Below, piece after piece: positions 34,839 through 43,361 of a stretch of DNA of 64,000 bases (its first letter is position 1; each line of letters opens with the position of its first letter). Position numbers and translations under genes: made by a program. Source of the stretch: Microbacterium natoriense (GTDB lineage: Bacteria; Actinomycetota; Actinomycetes; Actinomycetales; Microbacteriaceae); assembly GCF_030816295.1 (NCBI RefSeq), contig NZ_JAUSXV010000001.1, positions 3,968,001-4,032,000 of the forward strand, in the 5' to 3' direction. The notes beneath the pieces were generated by a model that ran no database searches, had not been told where the DNA came from, and saw nothing but the letters and a program-made list of their open reading frames with translations.

Positions 34839-36512
34839 CGGGACTCCTTGAGTGTGGTGGCGGGCACGGCCCCGTAGACGAGTCGGCCCTCGATCCAGGT
34901 GGATGTGACGCGCGAGCGGTGGATCTCGGATGCGGGCACGGAGAACGGGTTCGGGTCGATCACGACGAGGTTGGCGAGGCAGCCTTCGCGAACGCTGCCC
35001 GTGTCGTCTTCGCGACGGTTCACGTACGCGCTGCCCGACGTGTACGCGGCGAGCGCCGTCTCGAGGTCGAGTCGCTGGTGCACGCCGCCGAGTGGCCCTC
35101 TGCCGGAGCCGGGGTACGCACGGTTCACGGCGACGTGGATCGCGGCGATCGGATCGGCGGTCGAGACCGGCCAGTCGCTGCCGGCCGCGAACCGGGCGCC
35201 GGCCCGCGCGAGATCTCCGAAGGGATACTGCCTCGCGTCCTGACCGTCCTGGAGGAACGGGAGCGTCAGCTCGTCGAGCTGGTCCTCATGTGTGGCCCAC
35301 AGGGCCTGGATGTTCGCGATCGCGCCGAGGGCGGCGAATCGCGGCACGTCCTGCTCGGCCACGACCTGGATGTGCGCGAGATGGTGGCGTCCATCGGTCG
35401 AGCCGTTGACGTCGCGCGCCTCCTGCAGCGCATCGAGCGCTTCGCGCACGGCTCGATCGCCGAGTGCGTGCATGTGCACCTGCTGGCCGGCCGCGTCGAG
35501 GGCCGTGACGTAGCAACGCAGGTCGGCCGGTGCGATGAAGCTGAGACCGTGATTACACGTGTCATGGCCGGCCTCGTCGCGATAGGGGTCGAGCATGGCT
35601 GCGGTCTGGTTCTCGGCGACCCCGTCGACCATGATCTTCGTGGTTCCGAGATCGAGGCGGCGGTCGGGATGCCGACGGGCGATCTCTGCGCGGCGAGCCA
35701 GCATACGCTCCACCTGCTCGATGCCGCCGTCGCGCACCCACCACTGCGCTCCGACGACATGCACCTCGAGGGTGCCCTCGTCGAGTGCGCGCTCGTAGGC
35801 GGCGAGCGGGTCGGCGATCCCGGCCACCGCTGCACCGACCATCGCGTCCTGCCAGCCGGTGATGCCGAGGGCGATGAGTTCCTCCTGAGCTCTGAGCAGT
35901 CCCTGATAGGCCAGCTCAGCCGAGGTGTCGGGCCGCACATGCTCGAACAGGTCGCCCGCGCCCTCGTGGAACGTGCCGGCCGGAAAGCCGTCGGCCTCTC
36001 GGACGATGCGACCGTCGGCGGGATCGGGCGTCTCTGCGGTGACTCCTGCGCGTTCGATGGCGGCGGTGCTCGCCCAGGTGCTGTGATGATCGCGGCTCTG
36101 CAGCGAGCACGGGTCGCCCGCCCGCCGCCTCATCGAGCAGCCGCCGCGGAGGATTGCCGCCGGCGAAGTGGTCCATTCCCCAGCCGCCGCCGAGGATCCA
36201 CTCCTCATCAGGGTTCGCCTCCGCGTATGCGCGGATGAGATCGACGCACTCCTGGGCGCTCTCAGCATCCGTCAGATTGCACTGCAGCAGCTCGATGCCG
36301 CCGCCGACCGGGTGGATGTGCGCATCCTGGAACCCGGGGCTGAGCAGAGCGCCGCGCAGGTCGACGAGACGGGCTTCGGATGCCGGATCGAGCTGATCCT
36401 CCGGAATGACGGCCGCGACACGACCGTCTCGGACGATCACGGCCCGCCCCTCCAGCGGCCTGCCGCTGCCGGTGAACACGGGACCCCCGTGGAAGATGAT
36501 CTCGCCTGACAT
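34835..36512 (-). pseudogene. YtcJ-like amidohydrolase interrupted by a +1 frameshift
   Basis: The N-terminal part (start ATG 36512) reads MSGEIIFHGG.., then the metal motif DAHIHP (His65, His67), EWILGGGWGMDHFAGG and PPRRLLDEAAGGRPV. The frame then shifts near 36100-36110, and the C-terminal part continues with LQSRDHHSTWAST, TKIMVDG (candidate carbamylated Lys), VHMHALGDRAV, FAAGSDWPVST and NLVVIDPNPF. The two parts together give a full-length amidohydrolase_3 protein of about 558 residues. One extra base in GTGCTCGCTGCAG explains the break. It heads the ABC operon. Possibilities are a true inactivation, a sequencing error, or rarely programmed frameshifting. Confidence 0.8.
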
Positions 36513-36575
36513 CGTGCGCCTCTCTGCGTCGTCGAAGTTGCTGAATCGGCACAACGGTATCGGGCGTCATCGGCG

Positions 36576-36607
36576 ATGTCAACGCTGTTGTCATTAGCGA
36601 TGCGCTA
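36576..36607. promoter_or_regulatory. Two palindromes in the amidohydrolase/TetR divergent promoter
   Basis: ATGtCAAC-GCT-GTTGtCAT (36576-36594) is a 19-bp inverted repeat, and TAGCG-ATG-CGCTA (36595-36607) follows directly. They are in the 161-bp divergent region between the amidohydrolase/ABC operon and the TetR gene and are candidate TetR operators. Confidence 0.5.
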
Positions 36608-36673
36608 GCGTAATCTGCTGCACGACATCGCGGCAGCTCATGGCACGATGGAGCGAGGAGGACCGGAGAGACG

Positions 36674-37336
36674 ATGGCGAGCGACAAGGCAGCAACCAGG
36701 GTGCGACTGGATCGCGCGATGATCATCGACGCCGGAATGGAACTCGCCGAGACCGGGGTCGCCTCGATCTCCGTACGCGATCTCGGCGCGCGCCTCGGCG
36801 CGGATCCGACCGCGATCTACCGCCATTTCGCCAGCAAGGACGCGCTCATGAGCGCCCTGCTCGACGAGCTCAACGGCCGCGCGGCGGCCTCGGTCGGCAT
36901 CCCCGCCGAAGACTGGGCGGGCAGGCTACGCGCGCTCGGCGAGGCCACACTCGCCGCGTTCATGCGCTATCCGGCGATCGGCGCGGAGGCGACGACCCTC
37001 ACCACGCATGGGCCCGGCGAGCTCGCAGCCATCGAGCTCATGCTCGACGCATTGCATCGTGCCGGACTGCGCGGCCAGGACCTGGTGCGCCACTACGCGC
37101 TGCTCGCCTCGCACGTGCTCTCCGTCGCCGCGGGCATCGCGCGTGCGAGAGCCGGACGCGAGGTCGACACGGATGACAGCCCGTGGATCGACGCGCCTCT
37201 GCTCGCGGACCCGAGGCAGTTCCCGCTCATCGCCGAGCACAGCGTCCTGCTGTCCGACTTGAAGGACCGCGAGCAGTTCCTCCTCGGCATCGACGTGATC
37301 ATCGATGCGGCGGCGCGGGCCGCCGCGAACGCCTGA
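36674..37336 (+). CDS. TetR/AcrR-family transcriptional regulator
   Basis: A 220-residue regulator with a canonical N-terminal TetR HTH: AMIIDAGMELAETGVASISVRDLGARLGADPTAIYRHFASKDAL (about residues 15-58). The ligand-binding C-terminal domain is helical and divergent. It is transcribed away from the amidohydrolase/ABC operon across a region with two palindromes, so it probably represses that operon and itself. A 39-bp inverted repeat lies just after its stop, separating it from the monooxygenase gene. Confidence 0.88.
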   Translation: MASDKAATRVRLDRAMIIDAGMELAETGVASISVRDLGARLGADPTAIYRHFASKDALMSALLDELNGRAAASVGIPAEDWAGRLRALGEATLAAFMRYPAIGAEATTLTTHGPGELAAIELMLDALHRAGLRGQDLVRHYALLASHVLSVAAGIARARAGREVDTDDSPWIDAPLLADPRQFPLIAEHSVLLSDLKDREQFLLGIDVIIDAAARAAANA

Positions 37337-37350
37337 TCGCCGTACCCCTT

Positions 37351-37389
37351 GCGCTCGAAGTAGTTTTGTTGCAAAACTACTTCGAGCGC
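37351..37389. promoter_or_regulatory. Perfect 18-bp inverted repeat upstream of the monooxygenase-MarR operon
   Basis: GCGCTCGAAGTAGTTTTG (37351-37368) and its exact complement (37372-37389) flank TTG. The AT-rich core AGTTTTG-TTG-CAAAACT is typical of MarR operators, and a MarR gene is in the operon that starts 34 bp downstream. It could instead be an intrinsic terminator for the TetR gene. Confidence 0.6.
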
Positions 37390-37422
37390 GACTCATGGTG
37401 AGTGCGCGCGAAGGAGAGATCG

Positions 37423-38670
37423 ATGAAGATCATCATCGTCGGCGCGGGTATCGCAGGTCTCGCTGCGGCCGTCAGCCTGCACGAGGCCGGGCTCACCGAC
37501 GTGTCCGTCTACGAGCGAAGCGCGACCATCCGGGGCCTCGGCGTGGGCATCAACCTGCTCCCGCACGCGATGCGCGAGCTCACCGAGCTCGGAGTGGCGG
37601 ACGCGATCGCCGCACTCGGTGTCGCACCGACCACCCTCGCCTACTTCAACCGCTTCGGACAGGCAATCTGGAGCGAGCCGCGCGGTGTCGATGCCGGCTA
37701 CCGATGGCCGCAGCTGTCGGTCCATCGCGGCCGCCTCCAACTGGCGCTGAGAGACCTCGCCGAGGTCCGTCTGGCCGATCCGGTCCGCCTGGGCCACCGT
37801 CTCATCGGCATCACGAGCAACGCCGACGGCACCGAGACCGCACGCTTCGCCACGGACGATGGCGAAGTCACGGTGACGGCGGACGTGATCATCGGCGCCG
37901 ACGGCATCCACTCGGCGTTGCGCGCCCTGCGCTACCCGGCAGAGGGCGCTCCCTCGTGGAACGGGCTCACAGTGTGGCGCGGAGTGACCCGCATCCCGGC
38001 GTTCCTCGACGGCCGCACCATGATCATGGCAGGCGACGGCGAGCAGAAGTTCGTCGCGTACCCCCTGTCCGACGTCGCCGACGACGGACGGATGCTGGTG
38101 AACTTCATCGCCGAGAAACGGATCGGCGGTTCCGCGGATGCCGACTGGAACCGCGCCGTCGATCCGGCGCCGATCGCGGAGCTGTTCCGCGAGTGGAGCT
38201 TCGACTGGCTCGACGTCCCCGCCGCGATCTCGGCTGCGGACGAGATCCTCGAATACCCCATGGTCGATCGCGACGCTCTGCCGCAGTGGACCTTCGGTCG
38301 CACCACACTGATCGGAGACGCCGCGCACGCGATGTACCCGAACGGCTCGAACGGTGGCTCGCAGGCGATCCTCGATGCCCGGATGCTCGCGCTCCACCTG
38401 GCCACCGCGGACACCATCGATGAAGCCCTCTCCCGCTACGAGGACGACCGGCGTCCAGCCATGACGACTCTGCTCGCGGGCACGAGGGCGACCGGGCCCG
38501 AGCGAGTCATGCTCGTCGCTGCAGAGCGCGCGCCCGAAGGATTCGAGGACATCGACGACGTCGTCCCGGCATCCGAGCGCGAACAGATCGCCGCCGACTA
38601 CAAGAAGGCCGCGGGTTTCCTCCCGGAGATGCTCAACGAGCGCTCCTCGCTCAGCCCGGTGCGGCGATGA
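37423..38670 (+). CDS. FAD-dependent aromatic monooxygenase (salicylate-hydroxylase-like)
   Basis: A 415-residue class A flavoprotein monooxygenase. The N-terminal dinucleotide motif is IIIVGAGIAGLAAAVSLHEAG. The DG-type motif VIIGADGIHSALR lies near residue 160, and the FAD/ribityl motif LIGDAAHAMYPNGSNGGSQAILDA near residue 300. The ATG at 37423 is preceded by AAGGAGAG. Its product overlaps the MarR start (ATGA). The enzyme probably hydroxylates an aromatic or heteroaromatic ring using NAD(P)H and oxygen; the substrate is unknown. Confidence 0.87.
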   Translation: MKIIIVGAGIAGLAAAVSLHEAGLTDVSVYERSATIRGLGVGINLLPHAMRELTELGVADAIAALGVAPTTLAYFNRFGQAIWSEPRGVDAGYRWPQLSVHRGRLQLALRDLAEVRLADPVRLGHRLIGITSNADGTETARFATDDGEVTVTADVIIGADGIHSALRALRYPAEGAPSWNGLTVWRGVTRIPAFLDGRTMIMAGDGEQKFVAYPLSDVADDGRMLVNFIAEKRIGGSADADWNRAVDPAPIAELFREWSFDWLDVPAAISAADEILEYPMVDRDALPQWTFGRTTLIGDAAHAMYPNGSNGGSQAILDARMLALHLATADTIDEALSRYEDDRRPAMTTLLAGTRATGPERVMLVAAERAPEGFEDIDDVVPASEREQIAADYKKAAGFLPEMLNERSSLSPVRR

Positions 38671-39191
38671 CCAGGTCGGCGCGCGACACCGTCCATGACT
38701 CCGCATCGGCGCCCGTGACGCTCGATGCCGCTCGGCTCGCTGCCGTGATCTCCCCGTTGCGCCGTGCGCTGCTGTCGGCCACGCGCGCGTCCGCCGAGCT
38801 GCCGGAGCTGCCGGAAGCGCAGATCGACGTGCTGCGCACGCTTCCCCGCGGCACGGCGAAGGGCCCGGCCGAGATCGCCGCCCAGCTGCGGCTCGGCCGC
38901 CCGACGATCAGCAACCTCCTCGGCGCCATGGAGTCCGACGGGCTGGTCGAGCGCGGCGCCGACCCGGTCGACGGACGCCGCGTCCTCGTCACCGCCTCGC
39001 CGCGTGCTCTCGATCTGTTCGAGCGATTCGACTCGTCCAGCTCCCGCCTCGTCGCCGAGGCGGTCTCTCGCCTCGGCGACGCCGAGCGTTCCGCGCTCAG
39101 CGAAGCTCTCCCCGCCCTAGAGCGCCTGTGCGCCGTTCTCACGGGAGCGGATGACTCGGCATCCACTCCCACTTCGACGGAGACACCATGA
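38667..39191 (+). CDS. MarR-family transcriptional regulator
   Basis: A 174-residue winged-helix regulator. The DNA-binding part is AQIDVLRTLPRGTAKGPAEIAAQLRLGRPTISNLLGAMESDGLVERGADPVDGRRVLVTASP with the wing residues DGRR typical of MarR. Both ends overlap neighbours by ATGA (monooxygenase before, DUF3237 after), so it is co-translated with its presumed target genes. The palindrome at 37351-37389 is the likely operator. Confidence 0.87.
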   Translation: MTRSARDTVHDSASAPVTLDAARLAAVISPLRRALLSATRASAELPELPEAQIDVLRTLPRGTAKGPAEIAAQLRLGRPTISNLLGAMESDGLVERGADPVDGRRVLVTASPRALDLFERFDSSSSRLVAEAVSRLGDAERSALSEALPALERLCAVLTGADDSASTPTSTETP

Positions 39192-39649
39192 ACCTGCCCG
39201 TTCCCGTGCTCGAGCCGGCCTTCGACGTCGTCGTCGAGCTCGGCCCGCTGGAGGATCACCTCGACACCAGCGCCGGGCATCGCCGCGTCGTGCCGATCGT
39301 CGGCGGACGGGTGAGCGGCGCCGTCGACGCCGTGATCGCACCGGGCGGCGCCGACTGGCAGGTCGTTCGCCCCGACGGCACGATCGAGATCAACGGCCGC
39401 TACACCGCACGGACGACCGACGGCGACTTCCTGCTGCTGCATGCCCAAGGGCTGCGCACAGGAAGCCCCGACGTCCTCGCGCGCCTCGGGCGCGGAGAGG
39501 ACGTCGATCCGAACGAATACTGCTTCCGCACGACCGTGACGATCGAGACGGCCGCCCCCGGTCTCGCGCATCTGCAGCGGAGCCTGTTCCTCGCCTCCGC
39601 GCAGCGACAGACGGATGCCGTGCGCTACCGCGCCTACCGCGTGAGCTGA
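39188..39649 (+). CDS. DUF3237 family protein
   Basis: A 153-residue protein of the DUF3237 family, recognised from PAFDVVVELGPLEDHL, GHRRVVPIVGGRVSGA, DWQVVRPDGTIEINGRYTARTTDGDFLLLHAQGLRTG and the ending DAVRYRAYRV. Family members are small beta-barrels often found beside flavin monooxygenases and esterases; no activity is established. It is the last gene of the monooxygenase-MarR operon, coupled by an ATGA overlap. Confidence 0.8.
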   Translation: MNLPVPVLEPAFDVVVELGPLEDHLDTSAGHRRVVPIVGGRVSGAVDAVIAPGGADWQVVRPDGTIEINGRYTARTTDGDFLLLHAQGLRTGSPDVLARLGRGEDVDPNEYCFRTTVTIETAAPGLAHLQRSLFLASAQRQTDAVRYRAYRVS

Positions 39650-39678
39650 CCCCACCAGGCACGCGCCTCCCGCTCCAG

Positions 39679-39809
39679 TCGCAGTTCATGCCGCGACGGC
39701 ATCCGAAGCTGGCGTTCCGGGTGCACTTCGTGCCGCTTGTCGCGAGCCTGAGCGACGCCAACTGCACCCGGAACGGGAGAGGACCCGACCGAGACGACAC
39801 GAACTGCGA
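39679..39809. terminator. Nested inverted repeats between convergent genes
   Basis: The inner arms CGTTCCGGGTGCA (39713-39725) and its complement (39763-39775) are nested within outer arms TCGCAGTTC (39679-39687) and GAACTGCGA (39801-39809). They fill the 184-bp gap between the convergent DUF3237 and esterase genes, where a bidirectional terminator is expected. Confidence 0.45.
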
Positions 39810-39833
39810 CCGGAAACCCGCGCGCGCACGCCG

Positions 39834-41324
39834 TCACGAGCCGAGAGACCGCAGCGCCTTCACCGAGGCGTACCCGTCGGCGACGTCGCGCACAGGCGTG
39901 TCCCACACCCGAACGGTCCCCGCATCGCCGTGATGCGCCGGCCATCCGGGATCACCGTCGACGACCAGCGAGACGGCAGCCGCGTGCAGCTCATCGGCGA
40001 GCTCCTGCGGCGGATTCGGCCCGGCCAGCGGCTCCATCGCGGGCCCGTCGAGGCAGTCGAAGAAGAAGGGCACGTCGAGGCAGTGCTCGGCGAAGCCGAA
40101 GTGCCCCGAGGGCCACGAGAACCGGTACGCCCAGGTGGGTGCGTCGCCTCGAGCAGCGGCGACGTCGAGCACTGCCGTACGGAACATCCGGTCGGTGAGC
40201 ACGCGCCCGGCCAGACGGGTCTTGCCGAGCGCGACCACATCAGCGTTCGCGCCGAGGTAGTCGCGCCGAATCGTCTTCGGCACGCCGAGCCTGTTCAGCA
40301 GCAGCGCCTGGGGCACCCAGCGCAACGCCTTCGCAGCACCCGTCATCGCCATCGTGAACTCGTCGTCGGTCGACCCGAGCACGAGCGGCTTTTCGGCGCC
40401 GACTCCCGCGGCGAGCGCCTCGAGGGTCGGCCGCGGCAACAGGTCGCCATCGACCGACGGGCCCAGCGGGAGCCCCTCATCGATCATCGAGGTGAGCGAT
40501 TTCGGGCCGAGCTCTGTCGCCTTCTTCTGCAGCTCGAGCACCCGCTCCTCGCCCAACGAGGAGAATCCCGACACCGTCGGCTCGACCCCGCCGGCGATCG
40601 CCAGGGCCCGCCCGAACGCCTCCGATCGCGGCGCCGCCACGTCGGCGAGCGCCCCAGAGAGCGCGTACACCCCGTGGAACAGGTGCTGCGCCTTCTCCAT
40701 GCCGAGCAGGGTGAGCACAGCGCCACCACCCGCGGATTGACCCGCGATGGTCACGCGGCTCGGGTCTCCACCGAAGGCGGCGATGTTCTGCTGCACCCAC
40801 TCGAGCGCGAGCAGCCAGTCGCGCACACCGCGATTCGAGGGCGCGCCTTCGATCCAGCCGAAGCCGTCGAAGCCGAGCCGGTACGAGATCGACACCGTCA
40901 CGACGCCGTCGCGGTTGAAGTTGCGCCCGTCGTACCAGGGGCTCGCCGGAGAGCCGGCGAAGTACCCGCCGCCGTGGATCCAGACGAGCACCGGCAGGGC
41001 GCCGTCGAGAGACGGCGTGAACACGTTCACGTTGAGCGTGGATTCCCCCGGCACCGACGGCTCGGGGATCAAGGTCACCCCGGGGTCTCCTCGTTGCGCG
41101 GTCGGCGCGAAGGACAGAGCGTCGAGCGTGCCCTCCCACGGCTCCTTCGGCACGGGCGCCTGAAAACGCAGGTCGCCGACGGGGGCTTCGGCGAACGGGA
41201 TCCCCAGGAAAGCGGCCGATCGGACATTGCCTCGACCACCCGTGGTGGGGCGCCAGCATCCGCGAACCCGGCCCGCGGCCGTCTCGACCTCGATGTATTC
41301 GGTCATGAGTGCATTCTCGGTCAT
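39834..41324 (-). CDS. Carboxylesterase type B
   Basis: A 496-residue alpha/beta-hydrolase of the carboxylesterase/para-nitrobenzyl esterase family. The oxyanion-hole motif VWIHGGGYFAGS, the nucleophile elbow VTIAGQSAGGGAVLTLLGM (catalytic Ser in GQSAGG) and the family opening AAFLGIPFAEAPVGDLRF are visible. It is cytoplasmic, with no signal peptide. The ATG at 41324 shares one base with the stop of the MFS gene, so the transporter and esterase form one operon; the ATG at 41306 is an alternative start. Confidence 0.88.
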   Translation of the reverse strand: MTENALMTEYIEVETAAGRVRGCWRPTTGGRGNVRSAAFLGIPFAEAPVGDLRFQAPVPKEPWEGTLDALSFAPTAQRGDPGVTLIPEPSVPGESTLNVNVFTPSLDGALPVLVWIHGGGYFAGSPASPWYDGRNFNRDGVVTVSISYRLGFDGFGWIEGAPSNRGVRDWLLALEWVQQNIAAFGGDPSRVTIAGQSAGGGAVLTLLGMEKAQHLFHGVYALSGALADVAAPRSEAFGRALAIAGGVEPTVSGFSSLGEERVLELQKKATELGPKSLTSMIDEGLPLGPSVDGDLLPRPTLEALAAGVGAEKPLVLGSTDDEFTMAMTGAAKALRWVPQALLLNRLGVPKTIRRDYLGANADVVALGKTRLAGRVLTDRMFRTAVLDVAAARGDAPTWAYRFSWPSGHFGFAEHCLDVPFFFDCLDGPAMEPLAGPNPPQELADELHAAAVSLVVDGDPGWPAHHGDAGTVRVWDTPVRDVADGYASVKALRSLGS

Positions 41325-42667
41325 CAGCGGACTCCCTTGATCGGTGCGGTGGCGATGGCGGCGAGGATCACGAACACGATCGCGAAGACGAACAGCATCG
41401 GATATCCGCCGAGCGAGGTGATGATCACGCCGCCGATGGCGGGGCTCAGCGCCTGCGGGACGTTGGTCGCGACGTTGAGGATGCCGAGATCCTTGCCAGC
41501 CGACACGCCCTCGTTCGGGAGGACCTCGGTCATCAGCGCGGCGTCCACCGACATGTACAGCCCGAAGCCCACGCCGTTGACGATCGCCATCAGGATCATG
41601 CCGGTCATGTTCGGCTGGATCAGCGGCATCGCCAGCCCCGCGATCATCACGACGGATGCCGCGTAGATGAAGACCTTGCGCCTGCCGACCCTGTCGCTCC
41701 ACCAGCCGGAGAGCGCGATCGCGATCAGGGTGGGGACGAACGCGACGAGCGTGAGGGTGACGACCGCTCCCTGAGCCTCGGCGAGCTCGAGGCCGATGTA
41801 GTCGGTGAGCATGTAGAGCTGGAAGGCGCTGACGACGAAGTATCCGAGGATCAGGAGGAACCGCGCGGTGAACGCCCACGCGAAGTCGGGGTGGCGCCGA
41901 GGGCTGATCCAGAAGCCCCTGAAGAACGCACCCCAGCGGAACGGCTCGACGGCTGCCTCCTTCGACGACCAGTCGCGGTTGACGAGCGCGAACAGGAGCG
42001 ACACGACGATGACGGCCGCGCCGAACGCCGAATAGCCGATGCCGACCTGTGCCGCGAAGGCGCCCGCGAGCATGATGCCGACCGTCATGCCCAGCTGCGT
42101 GCCGAGGCCGATCATGGCGCTCGCTCCGCCGCGCTTCGATCGCGGGAACCGGTCAGCGGTGATCGCGGTGAGCGGCGCCTGGAAGAAGTTGAGGGCGACC
42201 TGGATGATCGTCCAGAACACGGCGATCCACACGATCTCGGTGAGCGAGCCGAGCCCGAACAGGAAGATGCCGCCGACGATCGCACCCAGCACCATCCACG
42301 GTGCGCGGCGTCCGAAACGGGAGCGGGTCCGATCGCTGAGTGCGCCGACGATGGGCTGCGCGAACAGCGTGAAGACGAACGAGACCGTGGTGACGACCGC
42401 AAGGTTGCCGACTTTGCCTGCCTCGTCGATGAGGAGGATCTGACTCGGCAGGAGGATCGCGATCAGACCGCCGTACGTGGCGAAGAGCGTGAGAGAGGCG
42501 ACGAGCAGGCTGGGCAGCAGACGCCGGTTCGCTGGCGGGCTGGCAGCGGGCTCGCCCGCGGCGGGGGCGACGGAGCGGATGGTGCCGGTTGGCGCGATTT
42601 CGGATGGCGGGATCGAGTACGGACATCGGAGCTCCTCATTGAGCGGGACGGGGCCAATCCCAAACAT
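41324..42667 (-). CDS. MFS transporter, 5' end uncertain
   Basis: A roughly 430-447-residue transporter with 12 hydrophobic segments and the MFS loop VGALSDRTRSRFGRRAPWMVLG between helices 2 and 3, and WWSDRVGRRKVFIYA between 8 and 9. It probably imports the ester hydrolysed by the downstream esterase. The only in-frame ATG (42667) lies in the operator and lacks a ribosome-binding site. A better start, ATG 42626 with GAGGAG just before it, is in another frame; removing one C from CCC near 42610 would join it to this frame as MSVLDPPSEIAPTGT. A frameshift or sequence error at the 5' end is therefore likely. Confidence 0.8.
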   Translation of the reverse strand: MFGIGPVPLNEELRCPYSIPPSEIAPTGTIRSVAPAAGEPAASPPANRRLLPSLLVASLTLFATYGGLIAILLPSQILLIDEAGKVGNLAVVTTVSFVFTLFAQPIVGALSDRTRSRFGRRAPWMVLGAIVGGIFLFGLGSLTEIVWIAVFWTIIQVALNFFQAPLTAITADRFPRSKRGGASAMIGLGTQLGMTVGIMLAGAFAAQVGIGYSAFGAAVIVVSLLFALVNRDWSSKEAAVEPFRWGAFFRGFWISPRRHPDFAWAFTARFLLILGYFVVSAFQLYMLTDYIGLELAEAQGAVVTLTLVAFVPTLIAIALSGWWSDRVGRRKVFIYAASVVMIAGLAMPLIQPNMTGMILMAIVNGVGFGLYMSVDAALMTEVLPNEGVSAGKDLGILNVATNVPQALSPAIGGVIITSLGGYPMLFVFAIVFVILAAIATAPIKGVR

Positions 42668-42735
42668 TGTTTGGGATTGGAGCCATGGTGACAGATCGAA
42701 CGCGGAGCCCGCAAGCCATTCACGAACTTTGTTCG
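42654..42735. promoter_or_regulatory. Two TetR operators in the MFS/TetR divergent promoter
   Basis: A perfect 27-bp palindrome (42654-42680) has arms CCAATCCCAAACA and its complement around one T. A second site at 42723-42735 (CGAAC-TTT-GTTCG) matches the core CrAACwTTGTTyG of the first. Both lie between the MFS gene and the TetR gene, which starts at 42767. Confidence 0.7.
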
Positions 42736-42766
42736 GTTTTCGAGACGCGGCCGTTACAGTGAAGTC

Positions 42767-43339
42767 ATGGCAACTCGGGGGGCGTACGCGAAGGGCGTCA
42801 TCAAGCGCGAGGAGATCCTCGACGCGGCGCTCGCAGTCGTCGCCGAGCACGGATACCGCAAGGCCTCGGTGCGCGAGATCGCGGACGCCGCAGGCCTGAG
42901 CCCCGCCGGCCTCCTGCACTACTTCGGCACGAAGGAGGAGCTCTTCGTGGCGATCCTCCGCGCGCGAGACGAGCGTGACGCCCGTGTCTACGCCGATGCC
43001 GCGGCCGACCCCGTGACGGCGCTCCTCGATGTCATGCGGCACAACGCCTCGGTGCCCGGCCTCGTGCAGCTCTACGCCCAGCTCGCCGCCGAAGCCGGCG
43101 ACCCCGAGCATCCGGCGCACGCGTACTTCCGGGAGCGCACCGCGACCGTCGAGGGCGCGTCGGTCGCCGGCATCGTGGCCGCGCAGGCCGAAGGAACCGT
43201 TCGCAGCGATCTCGATCCGGCGTGGATCATCCGCGCCGTGCACGCGCTCGCCGACGGGCTGCAATCCGCCTGGATGCTCGACCCGAGCGTGGACATGGCG
43301 GCGGACATCGAGCAGTTCGTCGCCCTCCTGCGGCCGTGA
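42767..43339 (+). CDS. TetR-family transcriptional regulator
   Basis: A 190-residue TetR protein. The HTH is REEILDAALAVVAEHGYRKASVREIADAAGLSPAGLLHYFGTKEELF (residues about 14-60), and the helical C-terminal domain resembles BetI/YcdC-like members. It is divergent from the MFS-esterase operon, with two matching palindromic operators in between. It very probably represses that operon until an ester-related ligand binds. The start lacks a clear ribosome-binding site, so translation may be leaderless. Confidence 0.9.
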   Translation: MATRGAYAKGVIKREEILDAALAVVAEHGYRKASVREIADAAGLSPAGLLHYFGTKEELFVAILRARDERDARVYADAAADPVTALLDVMRHNASVPGLVQLYAQLAAEAGDPEHPAHAYFRERTATVEGASVAGIVAAQAEGTVRSDLDPAWIIRAVHALADGLQSAWMLDPSVDMAADIEQFVALLRP

Positions 43340-43361
43340 CCGCGCCGGAGAAAGGCCGCTC

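Noticed and set aside
42153..42626. Open frame from the well-placed ATG at 42626 as a separate gene
   Set aside because: Beyond the first few codons it is an arginine-rich shadow of the MFS transporter; it is better explained as the true start plus a frameshift.
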